A DNA stretch of 28,236 nt, from NCBI GenBank assembly GCA_003427395.1, contig BFEA01000001.1:4048598-4076833 (forward strand), given 5' to 3'. The notes beneath the pieces are model-generated. The model had not been told where the DNA came from. It worked only from the letters and a program-made list of their open reading frames with translations, and made no database searches. The position numbers and the translations under genes were made by a program. Source of the DNA: Chara braunii (Eukaryota; Streptophyta; Charophyceae; Charales; Characeae). Of the stretch, positions 17,940 through 27,190 are shown in pieces; within the stretch, counting starts at the first letter, position 1, and every line of letters starts with the position of its first letter.

Positions 17940-18704
17940 GCTGAAGTGGTAGCGTTGCCTTCCCCACTTCAGGCGTTGGCCAAGGCGAGTAACCCAAACA
18001 TCGCCCCGCAGACACATTCAAACCCACCGACGCTCTGTTCGAGAGATGTGTCTGAGTCCTTAGAAGAGTTACAGTCTGAGTGGCCAGGGAAGGACCCGAG
18101 AGACTCTTGGGCGATGATTAGTAGAGGTCCTAAGGGTGAACATTTCGTGGTAGAGGTCAATGTAGGTGGCCGCAAAGTGGGTGCCTTCCCAGACATAGGC
18201 TCTGCAGGAAATTTCCTTAGTCGTGCTTGTGTGGATAGACTGCGCTTAGGGGACCAAGTGCAGCGGCTTAGCAGAACAGTAGCTTCAACGCTAGCCAACA
18301 AGTACCAAATGGTAGTTAAAGACTATGTCAAGGACGTAGTTTGTTCCTTCTCTTATGGAGGAGGGGAAGTGAGACACAAAATCTCATTCCTCGTTAGCGG
18401 TTAACTGCCCTTTGATATGTTACTAGCCATGTACTACCTCGAGGTCGCTCAGCCTCAGTTTGATTGGGATAGGAAGGTGTTGATACACAAGCTGCCCAAT
18501 GGTAGGACCGTTAGACTGCAAAAGTTTAAAGCTAGCAGTCTAGTGGAAAACTACGGCTGCATGTGTGCCTCCTCTTTCTATAACTACTATAAGCAGAATC
18601 GCAAGGAGGGCATGTATCTAGTCTTTGTCTCTGAGAAAGGGGAGGTCATAAAAACACTCCTAGAGATAGAATCAGTCGTCGCGCAATATTCTGACCTTTT
18701 TTAG
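17940..18704 (+). pseudogene. E2 aspartic protease and RT-linking region
   Basis: FVVEVNVGGRKVGAFPDIGSAGNFLSR matches the retropepsin loop VDSGASxNFLS; the catalytic Asp is kept, but the following Ser is Ile, which should abolish activity. ISFLVSG, a TAA at 18402-18404 and LPFDMLLAMYYLEVAQPQFDW correspond to the ILGMPWL region and linker in one frame. A stretch ending VVAQYSDLF precedes a TAG at 18702-18704, and RT follows in the same frame. The linker includes NYGCMCASSFYNYYKQNRKEG, seen in neither E1 nor E3. Its function is unknown. Confidence 0.78.
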
Positions 18705-19880
18705 GAGCCCACAGGCGTGGTGGAAAGGGAGGTTGTCCATGTGATAGAGGTTGTCCCAGGTAGTAAGGTGCCTAGATGACGAATCTATAGGATGTCTCCT
18801 GCAGAGTTGGATGAGCTCCGCCGCCAGCTCAAGGAGCTCACTGAAAAGGGATGGATTCGGCCTAGTACCTCCCCTTACAGTGCACCAGTTTTATTTGTCC
18901 CTAAGAAGGGAGGTACATTGAGGATGTGCATTGACTATAGGCGCCTCAATGCCATTACCGTTAAGAACGCGGAGCCCCTACCCCGCATCGACGACCTATT
19001 GGATAGAGTGCAGGGATGCCGGTACTTCACAAAGATAGATCTGAAGTCCGGATACCATCAAATTGCCATTAGACCTGAGGACCAGCACAAAACCGCCTTT
19101 CAGACCAGGTAAGGTCTGTACGAGTTTGTGGTGATGCCCTTTGGCCTATGCAATGCACCTAGAACATTCCAGCACGCAATGAACAGGATTTTTCACGAGT
19201 ACTTAGACAAATTTATCGTCATGTACCTCGACGATATTCTTATCTTTAGTAGGACTGTAGAGGAGCACGCTGAGCACTTAAAAATAGTGCTAGGTCTCCT
19301 AAGACAGCACCAGTACAAGGTAAACTTGGAGAAATGCGAGTTCGGTCGCACCAAGATCTTGTACTTGGGTCATGAAATCTCCGCAGTTGGGTTGAGGCCG
19401 GACGATGCCAAAGTGGCCAGCATACGGGACTGACCCAGACCTCAGACTGTTACTGAGGTCCGATCGTTTTTTGTGATGACGGGCTACTATCGTCCGTTTG
19501 TTAAAAACTATAGTACTATAGCTTCCCCATTAACTGATCTAAATCGACTTGACACCCCTTGGGAGTGGGCGGAAGAGTGTGAAGCAAGCTTCAGAAAACT
19601 GAAGTATGCTCTGGCACACTATGAAGTTCTTAAACTTCCGGATCCTAATAAGCCATTTGTCGTGACCACAGACGCCAGCCAATATGGTATAGGCGCGGTC
19701 CTTGCGCAAAACGAGGGGCCAAAGTTAAGACCTATCGAGTACATGAGTAAGAAGATGTCGTCTCAAACGCTAGCAAAGTCCACATATGAGTGTGAGCTCT
19801 ATGCCCTCTACAGAGCGCTGGTCCATTGGAGACACTACCTCCTAAGCAGATTCTTCTACTTGAGATCTTGACCACGAGAC
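18705..19880 (+). pseudogene. E2 reverse transcriptase and RNase H
   Basis: RT domain with its motifs in order: [66 protein letters not shown] (first catalytic Asp), MPFGLCNAPRTFQ and MYLDDILIF (catalytic Asp pair). The connection (VRSFFVMTGYYRPFV) and RNase H follow, with TTDASQYGIGAVL, ECELYALYRAL and HWRHYLLS. The first RNase H Asp and Glu are visible. The frame is constant but carries TGA 18777-18779, TAA 19110-19112 and TGA 19431-19433, the last at the conserved Trp before PRP. A one-base insertion near 19876 shifts the SDHET segment into another frame. Catalytic residues are intact, unlike E1. Confidence 0.88.
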
Positions 19881-19881
19881 C

Positions 19882-20990
19882 ATGCGCTGGATCAAGACAC
19901 AACCTGTACTCTCTGACGCAGTCAAGCAGTGGATTCAAGTGATAGACATGTATGACTATCAACTTGATCCAATCAAGGGAGAGTACAACAAAGTAGCCGA
20001 TGCATTATCACGTCGGGCAAATTACCTGGGCGCGCTAGTAACTAAATTTGGCATATCTGACGATTTAACTCAATCTTTGGTGGAAGCCTATCAACAAGAT
20101 TTCGTTATGTCTGAGATCATCCGTAAGTTCAAAGAGAAGGATAAAGTAACTTCTGACGAATTTACGATGGTAGATGGCTTGTTGTTGCTTGGAAAGGCAG
20201 GGAATAAAAGACTGTGTGTTCCTAATAGTGAGTCTTTGCGTAGTTTCTTTTTAGGGGAATGTCATGATGCAACTGGTCATTGTGGCTATAGAAAGACATC
20301 AGCTAACCTAGTGCAGAAGTTTTGGTGGCCCACAATGATGCAGGATGCAAAGAGATATGTAGAGACCTGCCAAGTTTGTCAATGTGACAAACCAAGGACG
20401 CAGGCACCTTTGGGATTGATTAAACCTTTGGCTATCCCTGCTGGACCTGGACAGAGTGTGTCCATGGATTTCATGGATACTCTCGTGACCAACAAGAGTG
20501 GAAAAAGGCATATATTTGCCATTGTGGATAGATTTACTAAATATGCAAGACTAATTGTTATGCCTGAGACATCCAGAATTGACCATATCATCAAGCTCTT
20601 TATGGATAACTGGGTACGTGACTTCGGTCTACCTCCGTCTATAGTTAGCGACAGGGACGTCAGATTCACCAGCGAATTGTGGCAAAGCACAGCTGAACAG
20701 ATGGGCATCCGACTCCAAATGACATCAGGGAACCACCCTGAGTCAAATGGCCGGACTGAACAGATGAACCGTGTAGTACAACACCTGGTTCAACATTACA
20801 TCAAGCCAAGTCAGGATGACTGCGACGAGAAGTTGCCTCTCAACGCCAGCCTGTACAATAACGTTGTGCATAGCACTACTGGTATGACTCCCAACCAATT
20901 ACATCTCGGTTGGAACCCCAGATCAGCACTGAACTTTCTATTACCTGAACAGAAGAAATGCATCACCTGGCAGCCTAGAGTTCGCTGCCA
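19882..20990 (+). pseudogene. E2 RNase H end and integrase
   Basis: A 392-codon open stretch. It opens with HETMRWIKTQPVL and NKVADALSRRANYLG (RNase H end). The integrase zinc domain follows: GECHDATGHCGYRKT supplies the two His, and VETCQVCQ the two Cys. The core has SMDFMDTL (Asp 1), VSDRDVRF (Asp 2) and HPESNGRTEQMNRV (Glu), so the DDE triad is complete. GMTPNQLHLGW marks the end of the core. At about 20965-20980 a base change in phase moves the continuation into another frame, so the last 25 codons of the open frame (to 21060) are out of register. This is the longest undisturbed coding block in E2. Confidence 0.88.
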
Positions 20991-21574
20991 AATACAAACA
21001 GACGCTGCAACAGGTTGTAGAGCACATTACGAAAGCTCAAGATGCCATGATTGCATCTGAGAACAGGCACAAACGACAGTCTAACTTTCGGGTAGGAGAA
21101 CGAGTCTGGGTAAAATCATATGAACTAGGTCAAAAGTTGGGGATTTCACGCAAACTAATGCCACAATACGTTGGTCCCTGGGAGATCTTAGACATTGTAG
21201 GGGATCAACCAGATGGACCGTCATATGTGATTCGCATTCCTACACACTTACGTACTTACCCTGTTTTCCATGCATCCAAGTTGGCACCTTTCGCTGTCAC
21301 TGATCAGTTTCCCTCAAGGAGATCAATGCTGCCCCCAACCATGGATGGACACGTGGACATTGACGATATCGTCGAGCACAAGCTGATGCCTGTACCCAAA
21401 CCTCCAGGAAGGGGTCGACCGCCAAAGCCACAGATGCAATACCGAGTGCGGTTCAGACATCACATTGATCCTCAAGAAGACCGATGGTTCACAAGAGAGG
21501 AATTAATGAAGACTGCTCCCCAAATCATCTCAAGTTACGAAAGAAAGTTGAAAGGGACACAGCCTGTTACATAA
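20965..21574 (+). pseudogene. E2 integrase C-terminus with chromodomain-like tail
   Basis: In the shifted frame the protein resumes at LEFAAKYKQTLQQVVEHI and continues through RVGERVWVKSYELG, SRKLMPQYVGPWEILDIVG and YPVFHASKLAPF, the usual C-terminal barrel. The tail HVDIDDIVEHKL, a Pro/Gly/Lys linker (PGRGRPPKPQ) and YRVRFRHHIDPQEDRWFTREEL resemble a chromodomain with Phe replacing the first cage Trp. It ends in SSYERK and a stop at 21572-21574. Confidence 0.82.
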
Positions 21575-21599
21575 GAACTTCTCAGAGGACTATCGAAGT

Positions 21600-21613
21600 A
21601 AAGGAGGAGGGAA
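21600..21613 (+). other. E2 polypurine tract
   Basis: AAAGGAGGAGGGAA, 26 bp after the tail stop and followed by TGCGAGG, a possible LTR start at 21614. Without the partner LTR this assignment rests on position and composition. Confidence 0.5.
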
Positions 21614-22744
21614 TGCGAGGATCTGGGTCCTCGGCAGGCCTAAGGGGCCCCTGTTGCATCTGCGCCCGCCCTAAGTGAAGGCGGGCCTAACAAATCATGA
21701 GAAACCCTCGATTTTCAATTTCGTATTTGGGGTCCAAGCAGTTTCGTCGCGCCTGCTGTATGTGAACGCAACAGCATAGACCAGGCCGGGGCCTGCTGCT
21801 GTGGTATCCCTTGCTGCTGACGTGGCGCTGTTGACGTGTACTGCTGACGTGGCCTGCTGACGTAGCCTGCTGACGTGGCCTGCTGACGTGGCCTGCAAAC
21901 GTACTGACGTAGTCTGCTGACGTGGCCTGCTGACGTGGTCTGTTGACGTGGCCTGCTGACGTGGCAAATCACCAATGCCGCCGCAGGGGGTACCCGGATA
22001 CAAACAGAAACGGCAAGGCGAGAGATTGCAACAACATAGGTGGGGAGGGGTGGGTGGGATAATCGCCCAACTCACACTTAGATAAGGAGCCACTAATCAA
22101 AACAGAAAAGTTCGAACTTTGCAAAAAAGAAAAAAAAAAATCGAGAAAAAAAATAAAAATCCCGATTTTTGCAAGTTCGGTAGGTCTCCCAATCTCCCTT
22201 GAAGTACGAAATGATCTCTGAAAGAGCAAATAATTTCGATTTTAAACTGCCAATGATCTATAGACTGAACGACAGTATCCTACAACTGCGAAAAAAGTTT
22301 CGAACAAAAATGATACGCATTCGGATTTAGTCCGATTCGCAGTTTGAAAAATACTAATGCAGGAGGTATTTCCCGTACCGTTTTCAGAAAAACGAATTTC
22401 AGAAAAGAAGATATTCCGAAGTTCTAAGTAACGGGAAATGCAACAGGAAATCGAAACTTTCAAAAAGAAATATGTTCCGGATTTTCAACAACTAAATTTC
22501 GAATTTTCAGAAAGAAAAACGAAAATAGGAATTTCAGATGTTGCGATATAGCGATTTTCCACAACAGAATAGCGAGAAAATAAAATCCAAGAAAAGAAAA
22601 AATTTTCGACTTTTTTTTTGTAGTAAGGTCAAGATCGTGATTTTGGGGTCTAACTAGTATGTCCTAATCAAACAAAAAAGACTAACTAGCTTTTTTAGTC
22701 CCCACACACGTGTCATATCAGATTGTCCTGATTCACGTGCAAAA
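21614..22744. other. E2 3' flank and A/T-rich leader of a minus-strand element
   Basis: Left part: probable start of an E2 LTR, with a perfect 7-bp hairpin GCCCGCC/GGCGGGC at 21664-21686. Middle: TGACGT array (listed separately). Right part, 22090-22744: A/T-rich sequence full of TTTCG and CGAAA motifs and poly(A), which on the minus strand follows the PBS at 22745-22757 and is best read as the leader of a second E3-family copy. No coding region is supported. The boundary between the two elements cannot be placed by eye. Confidence 0.5.
21818..21964 (+). repeat. 13-bp tandem array with TGACGT core, 11 copies
   Basis: TGACGT occurs at 21818, 21832, 21845, 21858, 21871, 21884, 21905, 21918, 21931, 21944 and 21957. 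Spacing is 13 bp except once 14 bp and once 21 bp, where an extra unit near 21897 has decayed to AAACGTAC. The consensus unit is TGACGTGGCCTGC; eight copies read TGACGTGG. TGACG is the core of plant TGA-type bZIP sites (as-1), and ACGTGGC is the core of ABRE-type bZIP sites. Regulatory activity is inference. Confidence 0.9.
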
Positions 22745-22757
22745 GCTCCGATACCAA
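22745..22757 (-). other. Primer binding site on the outer side of the E3 LTR
   Basis: On the minus strand, TTGGTATCGGAGC follows the LTR end GCATGTAACA after one base. A PBS belongs after a 5' LTR, so sequence to its left (below 22745) should be the leader of an element copy reading leftward. The variant is identical to the E1 site. Confidence 0.82.
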
Positions 22758-23146
22758 CTGTTACATGCACAGATATGCAATGTACGTAATAACCAAGGAA
22801 CTGCAGTGTGATGAAAAGGACTGAATGGACAATATAGTGCGTGTAGAATCTCGACAGAAAATGTGCATTCTCATACATACAAAAGGTGTTGAATAGCGCA
22901 GGGAAGACTTTGATACAAAGACTGATCTTACAGGACTGACCTTTTTCACGTAGTTCAGAGTAACGAAATAGAACGCTAGAGTATTACTAACTAGCCCAAT
23001 CAATGTTTGAACTCAGACTAAACATGCATTGTATCCATCACAAGTGTGAAGGAGCCTGGCGCTGCACACAAGAAGAAAGCGCCAGGTCCAGACATACACA
23101 GACGAAGAGACAAGGGTCAGACGAAAGGAGGGAGGAAGATGGGAAT

Positions 23147-23297
23147 GTCGTTAACACCAAGTCTTGGTCACCAATCCCAAATAGTCCCTCGTTGCCATGT
23201 CTGAACCCCCGAAAGTCGAGTNGTCGTTAACACCAAGTCTTGGTCACCAATCCCAAATAGTCCCTCGTTGCCATGTCTGAACCCCCGAAAGTCGAGT
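23147..23297. repeat. Exact 75-bp duplication around a single N
   Basis: Bases 23147-23221 and 23223-23297 are identical, separated by one N at 23222. This is the pattern left when two contig ends overlap but were joined as a gap. It most likely does not exist in the genome. Confidence 0.85.
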
Positions 23298-23857
23298 CTG
23301 GATCAAATGTCACCAAGTTCTGTATCTCTTCTCTCATAGTCTGCAGATGCAGTGAAGTCAAAAGTGAGAGGGAGAGAAGAGATGGTGGACTGAGAAGAAG
23401 AAGAAGAAGAACTCTCTCTCTCTCTCTCTTACGAACCAGATACTAACCTGTGGTGTTGGCGCTGTGCTGCAGGTACCTCGAAGACGAAGCTGGAGCAACA
23501 GCGCTGCAGGTAGGTACCTCTGGCCTCCGCCCAAGCTCTCTCTCTCTCTCTCTCTAGTATTACCTAGCTATGGCGCCCAGCGCTGGAGACTACAGCTACC
23601 TACTGCGCCCAGCGCTGAAGACTACTAGCTAACGCTACAACTACTACTACGCAGCGCTCCCTCTAGAGTGCTGCTCCCGAATCCTGAAGACTACAACTGA
23701 CCGACTGCCTACCTCGGAAGTGCCTGGGAAGTCCTATGTACTACCTTGGCCTGCCTCCTGACTACTGGAGGCCAGTCAGCCCGAGGAGGCAGCTCTTGCC
23801 AATGCCGAAGTGTGCCAGGGGTTGGCGTGCAACAGCCTGCTTGAGGCTGGCGTGGGA

Positions 23858-24080
23858 AACAGACTATTAATAGTCTGTTCCCGAAACCCTGGTTCGATGC
23901 TTGAGTTTCAGGGCCGGTCGTTCTGATGAACGACCGAAAATGACCCTTCGTTTGAGGCTAAAAAGCTTGTTGCCATTTTTAGTCTGAAACGACCAGGGAT
24001 AGGCCCTGAACTTCAGGCCTTCGGGCTGAGCTGATAGGGGGCCTGTAAGCCCTGGATTTCAGGCTTTCGGCCTGAAGTTC
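23858..24080 (-). repeat. Cluster of hairpins in the E3 LTR
   Basis: A perfect 22-bp palindrome at 23858-23879 is centred on TATTAATA. A 9-bp stem CGGTCGTTC/GAACGACCG with loop TGAT is at 23915-23936. A 16-bp stem with two mismatches (CGTTTGAGGCTAAAAA against 23976-23991) follows. TTCAGGC/GCCTGAA with loop TTTCG is near 24059-24077. On the element's strand they lie 90-310 bp from the LTR start, where U3 promoter and enhancer elements are expected. Confidence 0.8.
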
Positions 24081-24166
24081 AGGCTTTTAGCCTGGACGGA
24101 CGCAGGCCTGCAAAATGGTCGTCGGGCCTGCAAAATGGCCCGTGTATGCACGCACTGCATGTAACA

Positions 24167-24179
24167 CCCCCCCCTCCTT
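24167..24179 (-). other. E3 polypurine tract
   Basis: On the minus strand AAGGAGGGGGGGG stands directly before the LTR start TGTTACATGC, and 31 bases after the integrase stop at 24211. Confidence 0.8.
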
Positions 24180-24210
24180 ATGAAGTCAAGCCGGGGCCAG
24201 GGCGAAGCCG

Positions 24211-25456
24211 TCAATTTGAAGGTGGAACCTGGACGCGGCCGCGGCGTGGAGCCGAAGAAACCGGCTTGCCTTGCATCTTGCGTTCGTAGCGTGCGAGAAC
24301 GTCTGGAGCTGTCGCTTGCAGTTCCACACGGGTTAACCAACGGTCAGCTCGATGTGTGCAGTAGGCAAAATGCACCAAATACTCAGTTGGCTTGTTGCCG
24401 TAGCGTCGCTGAGAGATGATGTCGCCGACCTCCTGAAAACCATCCATAGAAGGTGGGTCTTGCTTACGTCTCCCGGGAAAATCGTCATGTTCCACTGGCG
24501 TGTACAGAGCCAATTTGGAACAATGGAAGACTGGGTAGACGGGCAAGTGGCTAGGCCCCTGGATCGTGAAGGAAAGTCCTTCAGGTGCGTCCCCAGCGGG
24601 CTCAATGATCGGCGAAGGCCCCATCCATTTCGGAAGGAGCTTGCGAGAGATGTCTTGTTCAAGGCTGAATTCCGCTGCTGAAACCCAGACGAGGTCCCCG
24701 GCGCGGAATGGACAACGAAGACGCTGGCAATTTGCCTGCTGGCTCATGCGCTGTTGCGTCTTAGCCATCTGGTCGCGTGCCTTGACAAGAAGCTCTTGCA
24801 TCCGCCGCAAGAAAAGAAGATGGTCGTCGCTCTCGGCCGTGCGTGGAGTAATCGTGTCCAACGGTGACGTGACCGGCGAGCCGTGCTCGAACTCGAAGGG
24901 CGATATCCCAATAGCCGNGTGGATGGAAGAGTTGTAGGCCAACTCNACNTCCGGCAGTNGCTCAACCCAGTCTTTCTGGTCGGGGCGGATGAGAGTGCGA
25001 AGGAGAACCTGTGCGGTCTGATGCGCCCTCTCCGTCTGGCCATCGGTCTGAGGGTGGCGAGTTGAACTGGGCTTGAGAGATGAGCCCCATCGCTTGATGA
25101 GCGCCAACCAAAAATCGGACATGAACCGAGTGTCGCGGTCGCAGACGATCTCCTTGGGGTAACCCTTGGTGTGAATCCAACCGGCGTACAGAACCTCGGC
25201 CAACTCCGGTGCCTTGGCATGATAGCGACAAGGCAAAAACATGGCGAACTATCCCATCCACTCCGGGCTTGTGCTTGGGGAACGGGCCGGTGATGTCCAT
25301 GGCAATCACTTCCCTTCGCCTCGAAGGGACTGGCAATGGTCGTAACTCGCCGTACGGACGATGGTTGCGGGATTTGCAGCGTCGGCAAACCTCGCATGAC
25401 TCGCAATAGCGCGTGACGTCGCCGAGAAGGCCGGGCCACCAAAATCGTTGGCAAAG
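24211..25456 (-). pseudogene. E3 integrase with chromodomain-like tail
   Basis: After a TGA at 25457-25459 the zinc domain continues LCQRFWWPGLLGD and YCESCEVCRRC. The core starts VIAMDITGPFPKHKPGVDGI with the first catalytic Asp. Near 25240 the frame changes, and a short segment expected before MFLPCRYHAKAPEL seems to be missing. The second frame is open for 343 codons: CDRDTRFMS (Asp 2), HPQTDGQTERAHQ (Glu), SPFEFEHGSPV, the barrel region PKWMGPSPIIEPAGD and YPVFHCSKLALY, and the tail GDIISQRRYG..YLVHFAYCTHRADRWLTRVEL of chromodomain type. Four Ns lie between 24918 and 24959, so part of the helix after the Glu is uncertain. The DDE triad is complete. Confidence 0.88.
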
Positions 25457-26218
25457 TCAGCCAATCGTGCGATTGACTCCAAAATGTCCAGTGGCGGGAG
25501 CGTCGTGGAACTCGCCAGGAAGCCGTGTACGCAAGTGAGGGTCACTCGGTACGCAAAGAAGGTCCTTCCCCCGCGTGTGGACAAGCAAGTACCCCTCTTG
25601 GATCCGGTAGTGAGAAGGAGCCGGATTACGAGAGGAGCAATTCGCGTACTTGTCGCGAAAATCGGGGTCGGCTTGGTAGCCGCGGATGAAACTGTTCCGG
25701 AGGTCGTCGTCGATCTCGAAGGTTGAGTAGACCGCGGTACAGTGATCCGAACGCCGTGAAAGAGCATCCGCAAAACGGTTCGACTTCCCGGGAATGTGAT
25801 CGGGAAAGAAGTCGAACTGGTCGATGAAAGTCATCCATTGAGCGATGGTGTTGTTGACGGTGTCATGGGTCTTGTAGAAGACCAACCTATTGTTGTCCGT
25901 TACCCAGCGAAATTGGCTTCGACCAAGGAGGAAGTGTCGCCAACGCTTGAGCGCTTGGACGAAGGCGAGGAGCTCCTTCTTGCGTGCATCGTCAATGGAA
26001 TGCACGAGGGGCACTTTCTTGCTGAAGTACTCGACCGGGTGCCAGTCCACACCATCATGTTGCTCGAGGACTGCACCAATGCCATAGCCTGACGCATCCG
26101 TAGTGACACGCGTAGGCGCGAGCGGGTCGTAGATTCGCAAGACCTTCGCAGACAATAGCACGGCTTTGAGAGCAAAGAATGATCCTCGCACCTCCTCTCC
26201 GAGGTTAAACGGCCGATC
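25457..26218 (-). pseudogene. E3 RNase H and linker to integrase
   Basis: Continues the RT frame after a TAG at 26219-26221 that probably replaced a Trp codon. Motifs are RVTTDASGYGIGAVLEQHDG (catalytic Asp), KKELLAFVQALKRWRHFLLG (Glu), FRWVTDNNRLVFY (Asp) and NRFADALSRRSDH. The linker ends in FHDAPATGHFGVNRTIG, the first half of the integrase zinc domain with both His residues, so the domain is divided by the TGA at 25457-25459. No indel is seen across this stretch. RNase H would remove the RNA strand after minus-strand synthesis. Confidence 0.88.
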
Positions 26219-27190
26219 CTAGCACTGAAGCTTGTTCAAGTGGGCCGCGATCTTGGAGTAGCCTTTGATGAAGCGCTGATAGTAGCTGGTCAAACCGAGC
26301 AACGAGCCGACATCCGTGACGTTCCGAGGCTCCGACCACTCTTGGACGGCCTGAATCTTGTCTGATAGCGGACTGATGCCCTCCGGTGTGACAAAATGGC
26401 CCAAGTATTCCAGCTCTTGCCGGACAAATTCACACTTGTCGCGGTTGGTCTTGTACTTGGCGCGGCGGAGTGTCTCCAACACTTGTCGAAGATGCCCCAG
26501 ATGATCCTCCAATGACCGGCTATAGATGAGAATATCGTCTAAGTAGACCAGCACGAACCGGTCCAACATTGCCCGGAACTCATTGGTCATCGCTGCCTGA
26601 AAGGTCGCCGGGGCGTTGGTGAGGCCAAAAGGCATGATCACCCACTCAAAATGCCCGTACCGCGTCTTGAACGCGGTTTTGTAGTGATCGTTCGACTGGA
26701 TCGAGATTTGATGATATCCCGATTTCAAATCCAATTTGGAAAAATACTTCGCGCTGCCCAGTCGCTCGAGAAGATCGTCGATGCGAGGAAGAGGCCGCGC
26801 ATTCTTGACGGTTTGCGAGTTGAGCTTGCGGTAGTCGATACACAATCGTAGATCCTTGTTCTTCTTCCCGACGAAGAGAACTGGTGCTCCATATGGGGAG
26901 CTACTCGGGCGGATCCAGCCCTTGGCCAACAAATCATCGAGTTGTGCGCGGAGTACCTCAAGCTCCTCCTCGCTCATCCGATAGATGCAACCTTTCAGCG
27001 GCACGGCACCGGCCTCAAGAATGATCTCATGAGAGATCGACCGACCCGGCACCACACCGGTAGGTGACTCGAAGATGTCGGCGAACTCGTCCGGCAACCG
27101 TACCACACGGGGGTCCGAAGACAAGTCTGTGGGTGAAGAGCTGGCCACCGCGACGGTCCGTAGGAAACATAGGCCGATCTCCTCGGGCTG
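26219..27190 (-). pseudogene. E3 reverse transcriptase, nearly intact
   Basis: About 320 codons open in one frame, with [92 protein letters not shown] (catalytic Asp), MPFGLTNAPATFQ, VYLDDILIYS (catalytic Asp pair) and EYLGHFVTPEGI, then the connection GSLLGLTSYYQRF. Every RT core motif is intact and correctly spaced. It is flanked in frame by TAG 27191-27193 and TAG 26219-26221. The MASSSPTDL start at 27148 is only the first start-like codon; by family the protein is part of a longer Pol polyprotein beginning in the protease. Confidence 0.92.

Larger units (their letters stand above)
15971..21614 (+). mobile_element. Ty3/gypsy retrotransposon E2 internal region, degenerate
   Basis: Complete internal gag-pol in gypsy order: gag (15971-17916), protease (17940-18704), RT and RNase H (18705-19880), integrase (19882-20990), chromo-like tail (20965-21574), then a polypurine tract AAAGGAGGAGGGA (21600-21613). 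It differs clearly from E1 in gag and is a separate lineage, with E0 as its closer relative. Stops at 16292, 16859, 16988, 17189, 18402, 18702, 18777, 19110 and 19431 fall in otherwise continuous frames. Frameshifts lie near 17200, 17525, 17800, 19876 and 20970. No matching LTR pair could be found by eye. Confidence 0.88.
22759..24166 (-). repeat. E3 LTR, 1408 bp, with 10-bp terminal inverted repeats
   Basis: On the plus strand it starts TGTTACATGC and ends GCATGTAACA, a perfect 10-bp inverted repeat with the TG..CA ends of retroviral-type LTRs. On the minus strand its 5' end (24166) follows a polypurine tract at 24167-24179, making it the 3' LTR of E3. Its other end is followed by a PBS. Internally it has (CT)n tracts at about 23413-23429 and 23536-23555, a (GAA)n tract at about 23394-23411, a cluster of strong hairpins at 23858-24080, and an assembly-type duplication around the N at 23222, so the true length may be about 75 bp shorter. 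Confidence 0.88.

Noticed and set aside
21818-21964. CRISPR-like array
   Set aside because: Units are contiguous at 13 bp with no unique spacers, and the genome is eukaryotic.
21715-22093. Minus-strand frames with repeated S-A-G-H-V-S-R peptides
   Set aside because: They are translations of the 13-bp TGACGT array, not a protein repeat family.
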